Shown here: one piece after another, positions 50,651 to 62,549 of the stretch
How the letters are laid out: each line of letters begins with the position of its first letter
How positions within the stretch are numbered: position 1 is the stretch's first letter
Source of the DNA: Sphagnum compactum
Lineage: Eukaryota > Bryophyta > Sphagnopsida > Sphagnales
Length of the DNA stretch: 64,000 bases
NCBI GenBank assembly: GCA_965153455.1
Contig: OZ234496.1
Location: 18,902,304-18,966,303, forward strand
Direction of reading: 5' to 3'
The notes under the pieces: model-generated
Databases searched by the model: none
Told to the model about the DNA's origin: nothing
The model's input: the letters and a program-made list of their open reading frames with translations, nothing else
Made by a program: the position numbers and the translations under genes

Positions 50651-51770
50651 TGTCTCAATTTTCCTATGTGGCTAGTTTAACAAATTAGCTATTAGTGAAT
50701 TTGATTAACGAATTCACTTGTCCATAGCAATTGGTTTTCATTCACTAAGGGGTTAACCACTTTTGTCATGGTGAAGTCATTCAAAATCTAGTGAAACATA
50801 AAATAAACTTGAATGCATATTGGTGTGATGAAGGCTCACCACATTCCTCATTGGAAAACAACCAACATGCCTATTCCATAATGTATTAAATATTTGTTAA
50901 TGTCTGTGGTGAATGATTATGCCTTTTTTTATGTTAAAAAAACAATAAGGCGAATAATGTTTAATGATTTTCATCTTGTTCATAATCTTCCAAAGTAGAA
51001 TATTATAATTGAAACGTCATAATCATATTGACCATAAATGTAATGTAATGGAACATGCATTCAAATTCCTTAGACATGTGCATTGACAAGGATCCCTAGC
51101 TTTAATTTGCATTAAATGGCAACTATCCTAGGTAGACATTAGAGTTTTTTCTGAATCCTACCTAAATTTAGGCGAACTACATAGATTCATTGTTTAAGTC
51201 TAGCAATTTTTTTTTTCTTTTTTTTTCTACAAAATATGGCAAAAGTTTTGAAATTTTTCAAAAAAATCTTTTGTAGAGGTCACATTGGGTTTTTTTTCTA
51301 TTGCCAATCGGCGAAATTTTTCCCAAAAAAAAAACATTGGCTCACAACCACCCATTATGTTAGAATGCATTATTATCAATGCGCTTTCCAAAACTAGCTT
51401 ACTGAGAATAATTGGTAATTTACTTGCTCAAGTTGCATGATATATAATACTAGGAGATTGAAGCTTGAAAACTTCCAATTGTTTTCACAATTATTCATTC
51501 ACCTAAATCATCAATATTTTTACCTTAAAATTTTTGCTTTCAAAACACCTTTGTCATTTTTAGAGTAATATGGAAATAACTTTGTTCCATCCAAAGTTAT
51601 CATCAATGAGCCAAGTAGGGCAAGCCATCATTCTATAGGTGATAGTGGGTTCTATTAAAACCTATTTCACAATATCATTAATTTTATTGACGATTCACAT
51701 TTCAAATGTGTATCGTAAACGTTGATTCATTAAAATTGACATTAATAATTATAGAAGGTGGAGCCAAAGA
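50651..51770. other. AT-rich spacer, nothing recognised
   Basis: It probably contains further decayed MULE sequence, but no motif is readable. Confidence 0.4.
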
Positions 51771-51774
51771 TGAA

Positions 51775-52060
51775 CCCCTTTCTTTGTGAATGTAATGCAA
51801 GCTTTCTCATGAAATGAAGATGAAAATGGAAAATGTATTGTTTCTTTGTGCATGTAATGCATGTTTTTCCATGAAATGAGGATGAAAATGAAAAGATGAA
51901 CCCGTCTCTTTGTGGATGTAATGCACGCTTTCTCATGAAATGAGGATGAAAATGAAAAGATGAACTCGTTTCTTTGTGAATGTAATGCACGCTTTCTCAT
52001 GAAATGAGAATGAAAAGGAATAGATGAACCCCTTTCTTTGTGGATGTAATGCCTGACAAA
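51775..52060. repeat. Minisatellite, ~63-bp unit, about 4.5 copies, upstream of the MDR gene
   Basis: Units of the form GATGTAATGCACGC, TTTCTCATGAAATGAGGATG, AAAATGAAAAGATGAACCC and TTTCTTTGTG repeat near 51791, 51855, 51918, 51980 and 52044. Same family and orientation as 40785-40970. The array ends about 420 bp before the MDR gene start codon. Confidence 0.95.
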
Positions 52061-52134
52061 CATAGTTCATCCATTTGCATACGTCTATGCCCGTGGGCGC
52101 CAAGTCCAAGAGTGCCGATATTTTGTGCCTTTCG

Positions 52135-52260
52135 TGCAGAAATTTCTGAAGAAGGAAGCGTGAAGTTTGCGAAGAAATTTCCGTTGAAGGAAGGGGATCG
52201 TGATGAAGTTTATGAAGAAATTTCCGCTGAAGGAAGGGGCCCCTAAACCCTAGACCGCAG
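52135..52260 (+). promoter_or_regulatory. 5' flank of the MDR gene: short tandem repeat and a telo-box
   Basis: A ~42-bp unit (GAAGTTTGCGAAGAAATTTC, then CGTTGAAGGAAGGGG) occurs about 2.5 times between 52135 and 52240. It is followed by CCCTAAACCCTAG at about 52240-52253, containing the telo-box AAACCCTA that is common in promoters and 5' UTRs of plant housekeeping genes. The composition changes sharply from AT-rich minisatellite to gene-like DNA here. Confidence 0.6.
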
Positions 52261-52481
52261 CACCTTGTCCGCCTCGCTAATTCCTGGATCTTATTTATAG
52301 TTGGGAGCATGTGATCTTCGTAATCCATGCAGCTCACAAATTTTCCACTTGCTTGATAAGAGTCAATGCTTCTAAATCAGGATTTCATTTTCCTCCGTTT
52401 TGATCCTGCCCTAAGCGGAGAATTGAATGCTCAGAAATCTGTGAATTTGCGAAATCCGGGACACCAATTGTGGTCTAGATC

Positions 52482-55278
52482 ATGGCTTCAAGTAGACAGT
52501 CTTCTACACCTAAGGCAGTTCAGTTGCTGCACGGCTTCAATGCCGACCCACTGAAAGCATGTAGCTTGGTGGAGAAAGTGACCCCAGTGCCAGGGAGGAT
52601 GAGGTGCTCATACACATGTTGTGCAGACCCGTCCACCCGGCAGACTTAGGCTCGGTCCAGGGTCATTCCCCTAACTTCATACCCAAGAAGTTCCCCATCA
52701 CGATTGGAATCGAAGGCGTGGGGAAAATCTCTGAGGCACGTATCATGTACATAGATCCTGATTCCTGCATGTGATGATCCAGACACAATAATTGTTGCTA
52801 CACAAGTTCATAATTGTATACTTAGAATGTGGCTCAGAAACCTTTTCTCTGCAAAATCTCATACATACCTTTCACAGCTGCCCAGGAGTCTACTGGATCT
52901 CACACCCACAGTTGCACTCAAGACCCTAAACTCCTAAACCCATCCGACACTTGACTTTTGTGGAAGCTCGGAACAACCTGATATCATGAATCTGAACATG
53001 CTGCAGGTTGGGGAGAATGTGACAAATGTTAAGGTGGGGCAGAGGGTTTATCCATTGCTGTTAAAGACAGCTGAGATAGATCGAGGCTCTTGGCAGGAGT
53101 ATGTTGTTACCCCCGCACTTGAAGTCATCCCCATACCTGACTCAGTCTCTGATGAATCTGCTTCACAGTTTTTTGGAAATCCCTGGACAGGTGTGTGTGT
53201 GTGTGTGTGTATTTCTCTCTCCCTCTCAGATAATTCTCCAAAAAAATTGATCTTGGATCATCTTGGAGAAGAATTGATCATGTGATATGATGTTAGCGTA
53301 ATCTCCTTTGAAGTTCAATTTTTGGCTGAGAAGGACTTGATCTTATAAATGCTCAATCTGAGCTTCTGTATCCAATGAACAACATAGATTTGGTTTTTTC
53401 CCGAGTGGACGAAGGATTTGCAGTTCAATCAAACATCAAACATCATGATCTCTCTCTTCGGATTGTTCTCAAAACTATTTGATGTTGTGATATCATGTTA
53501 ATGTAATCTCCTTTGAAGTTCAATTTTCAGCTCAGAAGGTCTTGATCTTATAACTGCCCCAATCAGTGATTTGTATCCAACAAAAGATGTAGGTTTTTTT
53601 CTAAGTGGTCGTAGGCTTTTGCAGCAACCAAACATTATGATCAAGCAACTCCTCCCATCCATTTCAAGTAGTTAACAAATGTCTTGTCTTGACTTTCCAC
53701 ATAGTTGCTCAGCTTGTTCAGACTATTTCTGGATTTGCAGTTGAAACATACTTGTGAGATATTGCATTTCATGGAGCATGCCAGGTACATGGCATTGTGC
53801 CTGGTGAGGTGCTTATGATGTGCCTAGTAGGGCGAGCCTGAATTTCCAAATGGGCAGAAAAATGGGCACAGTGGCCTGTACCCCACGCACTCCATTACAT
53901 AATGGTTTTTGTGGATTTACATAATAGTCATACAACCCAACTCAGATGAGGTTCACTCAAGACTTGTCCATAGTGCTTTGTAAGGGGACTTCAAAGAGCA
54001 GCAGAATGGACCACATGAAAACCATTACATAATGTGAATATTGCACTATGATATCATTCGTCATGGACTTTGACAAGTGAAATGTTTGTTGGTCGGTGGC
54101 AGTGTATTCAATGATACAAATTCTACAAGTCCCAAAGGGTGAATATGTGATTCAATCAGCTGCAGCCTCAGTATTGGGCCGCATGTTCATTCAGCTTGCA
54201 AAGCACAAAGGCATTAAGGTAGGTACATAGTTGATGTTATTACTTGGAACTGGTTTTCAACCCCCATGTGATTCAGATCCTTTTATTTCTTGTATCCACC
54301 TTGTGATCAGATTTCCCAAAGTGTTTTGCAATATATATACTGATACTAGGAAGGTGGGGGTAATGGGGAGTCTCAGACAGTCAACTTGGTGCGACGGGAT
54401 TCACAAATTGAAGAACTGAAAGCCATTGGAGCAGACGAAGTGATCAATTACACCAAGGAGGATGTGGTGGACCGCGTGAAGCAGTTGACAGGAGGTAAAC
54501 TGGCTTACGCTGGCATAGATTGTGTGTGTGGTGATATGACTCAGGTTTCTACTTGTCCTCTGTTTTCCTCCTCATCCTCCAACTTCATCTGCTGTGAGAT
54601 TTTCTGGGATGTACCCAAGTTTAGGGAACCAATTCATGGTGCAGCAAAGAGAGACAGAGTTTGTCAGAATTGTGTGCTGAAAAGAGGACTGGTCTCCTCA
54701 TCTTCCAACTTCATCTGCTGTCAGATTTTCTGGGATGTGCACAAGTTCAGAAAACCAATTCACAGTGCAGGAAAGAGACAAAAGTTTGTCAGAATTGTGT
54801 GCTGAGAAGAGGACTGATTTGTTGTATGTATTGGTCACAGCTTGTGGCATCATCTGTGAGGACTTCAGGGGAGGTTCTGCTTTTCGGCTTCTTGGAGAGT
54901 AGTGTGTTGAAAATGGAGTGCATGGACTTTTTACTTCGGAATGTTCGACTACAAGGTTATAATCTCCCTGCATGGATGGAAACTCTGTCTCCAACTGAAA
55001 TGCAAGAAGTTGCCCAAATCATCATGGGTCTCATTGAAAAAAAGATCATGCATCCACTCAGTGGGGAGAAGTTTCCATTGAGCAAATTCAACCAGGCAAT
55101 TGCCAAAAGTCAGGTACACAGAGAACCAATATATCTCAACAACCTCAACATACATTCCTCACAGTCCTTGTGTGCAGTGAAAAAAACACTTTGCACAATT
55201 TCCAACTAATATCGGTTATGTTTGTAATGGCAGGAAGATGCACGTGGAGGAAAAGTCTTACTTGTTAATGATGAGTAA
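52482..55278 (+). CDS. Medium-chain dehydrogenase/reductase (quinone oxidoreductase / 2-enoyl reductase-like), exon 1 frameshifted
   Basis: Zinc-independent-looking MDR oxidoreductase expected to use NAD(P)H; the substrate cannot be told from sequence. Exons: 52482-52735, 53007-53190, 54103-54218, 54377-54544, 54841-55113, 55234-55278. They sum to 1040 nt, one base short of a full frame. The break is in exon 1 at about 52600, where CCAGGGAGGATGAGG reads PGRMR. A one-base offset gives the expected acidic DEVLIH strand, and the rest of exon 1 (HPADLG, FPITIGIEGVG) continues in that second frame. Downstream parts are well conserved: VGENVTNVKVGQRV, FFGNPWT, SAAASVLGR at the nucleotide-binding loop (usually SAAGS), LVRRDSQIEELKAIGADEVI, GIDCVCGDMT and a terminal GGKVLLVNDE. 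Intron 1 is best read as GC-AG (GAG|GCACGT). An in-frame ATG at 52616 could start a shortened protein. Either a recent pseudogene, an assembly error in a G run, or an N-terminally shortened gene. Confidence 0.85.
53191..53228. repeat. (GT)n then CT-rich microsatellite at the exon 2 donor of the MDR gene
   Basis: The intron starts exactly with a run of about nine GT units, so several GT dinucleotides lie next to the exon border. It continues into a CT-rich tract. Read-through here gives a low-complexity C/V tail in the open frame. Confidence 0.9.
53284..53640. repeat. ~180-bp tandem duplication in intron 2 of the MDR gene
   Basis: Two copies share GTAATCTCCTTTGAAGTTCA, then GACTTGATCTTATAA or GTCTTGATCTTATAA, TGTATCCAA and a TTTGCAG-like end. 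Copies begin near 53284 and 53489 and differ by point changes. Confidence 0.8.
54570..54825. repeat. ~128-bp tandem duplication in intron 4 of the MDR gene
   Basis: Two copies share TCCAACTTCATCTGCTGT, AGATTTTCTGGGATGT, the block around AACCAATTCA, and TTTGTCAGAATTGTGTGCTG followed by AAGAGGACTG. The open frame passing through is intronic. Confidence 0.95.
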
Positions 55279-58200
55279 AAGTGCACACCTGCTGAAACAA
55301 GAAATTCCTGCTGCATCAGAATTCTCCTGATTTCTGACCTGCTAGAAGCTGATGTGCATCATAGCATGTAAACCTGTTGACTATGTTGCAATCAAAGATG
55401 TAGATGGTTTGTGTGATGTACATTTATAAAACTAGTGTGTAATGGCGGATGGAATCCTCCATACCATTTGCAATGTCACATGAATCTCAAGAGCTTGAAA
55501 ATCATCACATAACACACACCATACCATCAAAACAGATCACATATGTAAGAGGGAAGAAATCTGTCCATATGTGCAGCTCATAAGAGGATAGACCAAGCTG
55601 ACAAGAGACAAATCATTTTTTTCTCTTATCATTGGAACCTTCCAGCAAACTCCTGCTGTTTTGCATGCAGGTCCAACGTTGCAAGGGAACAATTTTCGTT
55701 TGAAATAATGAAACTGTCATGGGACATAACCTTTATCCCCAGAGACCTGATAGCCAGCTAGATCAATGCAGAAAGCATAAACTTGAAGTTGTGGGTTGAA
55801 GCAAACTGAATGTAGACATTGCAAAATCCAGATGTAACAATCTTCTTGTCAGTGCATTGGTCTCACCTGGGAAATTCATAAGGAACTGAAAATTGAACAC
55901 TGAATGCTAAGGAGGGCAGTCCATGACAAGGCATACAAATTAAGCATCTGCCAAACAAACCTGCACCCACTGGAACACATTTACCACCAAGGAGAATTAA
56001 TGCTGCAACATGTCAGATATTGACCTCCAGGATAATCAAAGAGATGATCAACCTGACTATGGAAGAAAGGTGTCCAAAAATGTGAAGAGCTTTCAAGAGA
56101 AAAATCCTGGAACAGTGGAGACCAAGTCAAAACAAAACCCTTCTGTTCCAACATCATATTGCATTCAGCCCATGTTCCAGACGTGTTCACCAATGACATC
56201 TGGGTCCAGCACTGTAAGAGACAAAAAATTTCTTTGACATAATGCTTCAATCCTATGGCAACCTTCCCAAATCAAAGCAAACCAGAAATAGATGTTGCAT
56301 AATATGAATGGAACGATCTTCTTTTCAGAGTACCAATCTTACCAAGGAACTACATAACAAACTTAAAGTAGTATACTGAACCCTAAGGATGCTATGAGAG
56401 GAAGGATTATGCCACCATTTCAAAACAGCTATACTTCCTGGAAGCGTGTTCTGATCGAGAGTTTAAATCATACTCCATGTTCAAACTAGCTGTGATTTTT
56501 GCTGCAAAAAGCATTCAATGCACAAAAAATGGCTGGACAACAAAGCTCACACTCGTGCTTATGGTTCCAACTAAGGTGGTCACCACGTCTTTCCCTTTGT
56601 ACCTCCACATCAAGCCATCTGAAGGATGCCTTTGAATTGTGAGAGAGACAGAATGGAACAGAATGAATGCAAGCTGCATGTGTGCATCCAAGGGGTGTTT
56701 TAATTTTGAAAACATGATTAGGTTGGGATAGAAGCGATGCAGATTCTTGCTTTGCTTTCAAATCTACTTCATGCTGTAGCGACATCCTCCATGGACATGG
56801 TTGTTATTTTTAAAATTATTATTATTTTACTCTTTGAATAATACATGTTCAATCATCTACAAACCTTCTCAAATCAAATCTATGTAAAAACTTGTATTTA
56901 ATGTAGTGAAAACTTGTATTTAATGTAGTTGATGTCATTTTTAAATTGGAAGTCCTAAAAAAAAAACTCACAAAGTTTAAATGAATAATGACTCACATAA
57001 AGCTTTTTAAAAAAAATATTTTTAAGATTAAAAAAATGAAAAAAAAGCAAAAATTGTAATTCATATGGACTTATGAAAATATGATCAAGTTTTAACCATT
57101 CAAAAGTCCCTAATTTGTAAACGATTAAAATTTTCAAAGAAAAAAAATCTTCATATGAATTTATCATTTTGTCTTACATCATATATTGAATTTTAATAAC
57201 AAATTTAAAATGTGAATCAATAAATTTTTTTCATTTTGTGATGATCCAATCAGACGATCAATCCATATCTTTTGATTTCAAAAGTCCATCACTAATTAAC
57301 AAATGAGTTTTTTTAATGTAAATTGCAAGGCCACAGTGTGACACACCCCTGGTTTCTTTGTTGTTTCAACTTTCAAGCCTTTGCAAATTTTTGGAGTCTG
57401 GATTTTTGGAGGGTGAGATGATAATTTGGTCATATGTGCAAGCTTTAAGTGTGGTGGGTGCCATATGTTCAATTTTTTTGACTTTGTAGTGGTCATAATC
57501 CTATGTTGCAATTTGTGAAAGATAATTCAATTACTTGTGTTTCAAAGAAGAATTGAGATTCAAGATTGTCCAACGTTGCCAAAAAGCTTTCTTGTACATA
57601 AGTGATACAATCATACTTCATATTTTCATTATGTTCTTTGTTGCTAACTATAGCTAAAATAAACTTGAACCTTTTGGCCGATTATTTGTGAATTATTATT
57701 ATTTTTTGTAGCACATAGCCAATTCTCAACTCTTTCAAATTTTCACTAGTCATATATACCTCATGTTTCAATGTTTGTAATATGACATTTAAAATACACC
57801 TTTAAGGTATACCTTTAAAATTAGAGTCAATCATTCCAAATACCAAAATTTCCCCCCAAAAAACAAAGTCTGGGTTATTATACTTATGGGGACAATGCAG
57901 GAGCAAAAAGGTGTCCTAGAGGATATTGGTTTTTGGGACATGGGGCATGGCTTCACCATATCCCATTTCTCGAGAATGGGTTCAAATTGTTTCAAGTTTT
58001 TAATAATATTCACTAACTCAATTTATTATGAAAGTTATCAAATGGGACATCAAAAAACTTGGGGTCAACAACCATGAAATGATGTAGCAATGAGATAAGA
58101 GATTATCGGGACTTGTTTAAATTGGAACAGATGTTTTTTGGTGTCCGGAGTGTTGGTGTTCAGAGTGTGGACACAGTTGGTAGATGTACAACATCTTATT

Positions 58201-59247
58201 TATTGGCAGGGCCAGTGTGTTTGTGACGCCTTTGTTCAAGAACTCTTGCAACATGGATCTAAACATTGCAAAACCAACTTGGTGCACCCCTATACTCTCA
58301 TTGAGGATACCAAGTGCACATAAAGGAGAAGTCCATTTCTTGCGGCACTTCCCTAAATCATCTAAGGAATGAAAAACAATGTAAGGAAATTGAATATAGT
58401 GCAAAGGGGGGCAAAGCTCAACAAATGCACCTCAAGTCAATTGAAAATACTAGTCAATTTCAAGCATAATGTTTGATTGTAAAATCTATTACATTCCACA
58501 AATTTGAAGAAATTCTTTTTTGAAGTGCACCAAAGTTTGTGTATACTACTTTACATAAAAGACTGATCTGCATTTAACTTTTTGCACCAATTCACATTTG
58601 AGATAACTCACCCATCACGAAAAGAAAGTATGTGCTAAATAGATAGAATTTGCTGAGTCCAAATTGAACATTTCCATGGTTGAATATAGGCATTAAGAGG
58701 CTTTCCTTAAGAAGGTAAGGTTAGCAGTGCAGTGAATGCATCCGTGATACGCATTCTGACAAGCTCCTTGCACCTACCAGTGGCAACCTTGAACACACTT
58801 CACAACCATTCCTAAATTACAGAATCCCCTCTACCCATCAGCCTGGAAAGCACGATGTCACCCCAGTTATGAACATTTCTGATAGAAGCATGGCAACATT
58901 TAAGCCTCTCTCTAGTTGCAATACAGACCCATCATGATTAACTAGCTATTTCCAGAGTTCTAAAAATGAAGTAAGCATGATACACCTGAGCAACTACTAC
59001 TGCTTCTTTAGTCCTCTGCTTAAAACTCTCAAACCTACATCCTATCATACTCTCTCAACAATAATGGGTCACATTTACTCCTGCAACCATAACCGCAACA
59101 ACTACAAAATCAAGCAAGTTGTGGTCATGAAATCAAATCTAAAAGATTTATCTACAGCTAAATACAATTTTGACCTAGAGCTTACAGACCAAAACTGTGT
59201 TTGTCAAAATTCATGAGGAAGGTTCTCCTCCCTCTGTCTACAAGTTA
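55279..59247. other. Spacer between MDR gene and WDR75, nothing recognised
   Basis: The first about 1.5 kb has gene-flank composition (probable MDR 3' UTR and beyond). 56800-58600 is strongly AT-rich. The last few hundred bases before 59248 are the 3' side of WDR75. Frames here, for example around 58117-58404, carry no motif I can name. Confidence 0.5.
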
Positions 59248-62200
59248 TCAGGACTGTCCTCTTTGCTTCTGAAGAAGAGATTCCATGAAAGGAATGCATA
59301 TTCTAGTGAGAGGAGGAAGCACATGTGAGGGCCCTTCAAGCAGAGACCCCCATGGAGCCTTTGATGTCACAGCTGATAGCAGGCCAGCAGCTGGCTTCTT
59401 TGGGGTGACAACTTTACCATACATAGAAGAAAATGCAGAGAGAACATTAGTGTCAGGCACTTGCCCACCCTTGGTGGTCAATGGTTTGTGTTCATATTCT
59501 TCATCATATGGGTTCAGCAATGCAAACTCACGACTTCTCGTTAGGATGACAAGGGTACTCTTGGTAGAATCTGCATCAGTCTCTGCATTATCATTCTTGG
59601 TCTCAGCTGCTTCTAGTGCAGGCTGAGCTGAAGGTAAGGCCAAATATGCAACAGACTCTGGAAAGAAGAGGATGGTACCCCCTATGCCATCTCGGAGACT
59701 CCAGTAGCGGATTGGAGATGGACTATCAACACCAAACAATGCCACTACAGAATCTTTGTTTCTGGATCCTGCATCCACACCCATTGCAGGATTAAAATTT
59801 CAGCCTGACACTGTTATATAATCTAATTAAGGCAGGATATCCAGTATACTAACCATACTCAGAAATTCTGCAAATATAGCAACAGTTCTCACATAAACTG
59901 ACTTTGGCACATGAACAAAGCAATTGACTTCCAACCTTCATTCTTTATAGTATATGGAAGGGCAGCCAACACTGCAAAGTTGGGTCTGACTGGATCAACA
60001 GCTAAAGCCTCCACGTGCATGGAGCAATCCCATGACACAGTAAGTGTTGACAGGTCCCATACTGTTAGATGTTGTCTGCTTCCTGATGAAGCAGCAACCA
60101 AGCAGTTGGAATGGTTCACAAAAGCCAAGAGACTAATGTATGCTGATGAGGAACTTGCAAGGACTCTGATCATCTCATTGGTAGATGGATTCCACAGTGT
60201 GATCAATTCTGCAGCCCCCACTGCCAAAATTGTTCCATCAGAGGAAAACGCTGCCACCGACATTGGCTTTTGTCTGTAAGATCCAACTGAGCGACATCTC
60301 CAGCTCGTCCTATTATTCCTTCTAGTGCCTGTTGGCACCCATACTTTAAAATCTGAGTGGGAGCAGGTCACTGCCAAAAGCTCTCGTGGGTGAAATACTA
60401 GAGCAGCAATCTCTGCACATTCAACATGAGTTGCAAGTATCAAATGAAGAATTCAGGATCCATAATGCAGAAAGAATCGAAAGTGCACTTGTTTAAGTAA
60501 CCAACCAACAATGTCATCTTTAAAGTCTGAAACTGTTTCTGCAGACCCAATAAGAGAAAATGCAACTAATGGTTAGAATATGCAACAGATGTTGCATTGG
60601 CAAGAAGAACTGACCATGTAGCTCATCAACTTGTGTATTAACAGAATACTGCAGTTGTCGAGAAGGTCGGTCCCAGAATTTCAAGCAAGCACCTCCACCA
60701 ATTCCCTGCTCTGGAATTCCTATATCCACAGTTGCCATACTTGTTCCATCTGCAGAATATGCAACATGCGAGACAAATGTTGATGGCAATTGTGCTGTTC
60801 GGTTTTTACTTTTTCCTTCAGAAAGGTAGTTGCGAGGAACAACTTGCAGCTCACCAACATGCTGGTCATTAGCTGTGTCATAGAACTGGAGAGAGATATT
60901 CTGAGTCGGTAGCACCAATTTCCTCTCATAAGGTTCAATTGAAGCCCTTAAAGGATGAAGTTTCACGTTCTTTGGAAAAGGAACTGGTGGCTTGATTCCT
61001 TGAATACTTCTTTCAATGCTCAGTGTTCCAATGTTCACAAATTTCACTGCATTATCCAAACATGCAATGGCATACAATGATGGGTTCGGAGATGCAGCAA
61101 TGGAAACCAACGGTCCTCCCAGACGAGGAAGAAATTGGCATTTCCCAGTTTCCAGCTGCCAGATGACTAAAACACCTTCTAGCCCTCCTGAAAGAAGATA
61201 TACACCATCACTGGAGAATATCAAAAACTGGACTTCCCTCGAATGCCAGTGGTACTTTGTCAATGCTGCTGCATCATCACTTCCTCTAACTCCTGGACAA
61301 GTAGTTGTTGTTGCCGAATTTGTTGTTGGATTTTCATGAACTATTTGGCTCTTCTTTTCTTTCCCCCCCTTTTCCATGCTGCTACTGAACTTGTGCTCTC
61401 CCACATTTTCCCAGATAAGAATGCGCCCATTCTCATCCCCTCCTGCAACCCTAGTTTCTGTTGCATCAAATGTCACCTGCAACAGTTTTGCTGTATGATG
61501 AAGGAGGAGTTCTTGTATATGCCGCGCATTTTCCAAAGAGCCTGTGGGGACCTTCCATACCCAAATCTTGAAACCATCCGGCAATCCCACTAGACCACCT
61601 GCAGGGCTGACCACAAGGTTTCCAGGTGATCTCAGCTTTGCCAAATGCCCTGGAATTGGTTTCCGAGACGTCAGGTTGAAACAGATAATGCGGGTATTCC
61701 AATCACCATTTTGCTCCTGCATCACAAACAAACCCTAGTCAGCTCTGAAGCCCCCTCTTCAACCATCAGGAATGAAGACCCTAAACCCTAAACCCCACAG
61801 TGGTCGTATGGGATATTCACTGCGCGGCTGCCTCCATTTGCAAAAGAACCCATGCTGAGAAATGCTAAAGGAATGGGTCTCTGTTACTCTACCTTCTTAC
61901 CTTCTTGGTCGAGTGCACAGAAAGGAATGCGACAGGATTCTTGAGCTTGGAGCCGGAGGATTTCACAGCTGATGAAGCGGGCAGCGTGCATAGATCTGGA
62001 ATGACCATGGACAGAATGGGTAAACCCACATGCACGGTTGTGAGGAGGACGCCAGTGGTGAAATCCCACAGGCGAATGGTTCCATCCAAAGACGAAGTCC
62101 AGACATGGGTAACAACTGTGGCAGCCTGCACAACAACCGCGCTGGTCACAGGGGCAGTGTGACCATGAAGTTGCGTGATGAGAAGGCCTGTAGCAACGCT

Positions 62201-62302
62201 GTAAACGGAAACCGTGGATGCAGTGCAAAGAAGGAGTCTCTTGCCGTCCGTCGAAAACACCGGCGCTCTCTCCACCAAGCTGGCTCCGCCCAGCCTCACC
62301 AT
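59248..62302 (-). CDS. WDR75/UTP17-like WD40 protein, SSU processome (4 exons, 833 aa)
   Basis: Nucleolar WD40 protein of the t-UTP module, needed for rDNA transcription and early 18S rRNA processing (human WDR75, yeast Nan1/Utp17). Exons on the minus strand: 62302-61901, 61716-60615, 60412-59936, 59768-59248 (2502 nt, in frame). The start MVRLGGASLVERAPVFSTDG was chosen because an in-frame TAG lies just upstream. N-terminal beta-propeller blades are visible as LHGHTAPVTSA with SLDGTIRLWDF, then GGDENGRILIWE, WHSREVQFLIFSSDGVYLLS followed by GGLEGVLVIWQLETG, and a second propeller with YSADGTSMATVD, LAVTCSHSDFKVWVP, WRCRSVGSYRQKP and ELITLWNP. The C-terminus GPSHVLPPLTRICIPFMESL is the characteristic WDR75 tail. 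Length is close to the human protein (about 830 aa). It looks intact. Introns are 168-202 bp. Confidence 0.95.
61778..61796. repeat. Short telomere-type (CCCTAAA)2 in WDR75 intron 1
   Basis: GACCCTAAACCCTAAACCCC carries two adjacent Arabidopsis-type telomere units plus a partial third. It sits within the 184-bp first intron, close to the gene's 5' end. Confidence 0.9.
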
Positions 62303-62549
62303 TCCTTCTCCTCCCTTCACCCTTCTTCTGAACTACTGCGTCTGTCCTCTTCTTCACGCCCGTTCTGAAATACAAAGATTGTACACAGGAAAAACAAAAC
62401 ACCCCGAAGCTTTGAGGCGTCAAGAAGGAAAAGAGCAAGAGGAGCAAGCACGACGACCAGGGAGTCGCTAGCTAGGATGAAGAAGAAGAAGAGACATCGC
62501 CTGGGGGCGCCTCCGCCATCGCTACAGAGTCGCTGCCATCCTTCTTCAA

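Noticed and set aside
51742-52337. Minus-strand frames starting MHYIHKE, up to 134 codons
   Set aside because: They are translations of the ~63-bp minisatellite and the MDR 5' flank; the periodic protein only reflects the DNA repeat.
54661-54840. Upstream part of a 182-codon frame as MDR coding sequence
   Set aside because: This part is intron 4 with a tandem duplication; only the segment from 54841 matches the family.
61884-62447. 187-codon minus-strand frame upstream of WDR75
   Set aside because: It overlaps WDR75 exon 1 in another frame; the WD40 frame is the conserved one.
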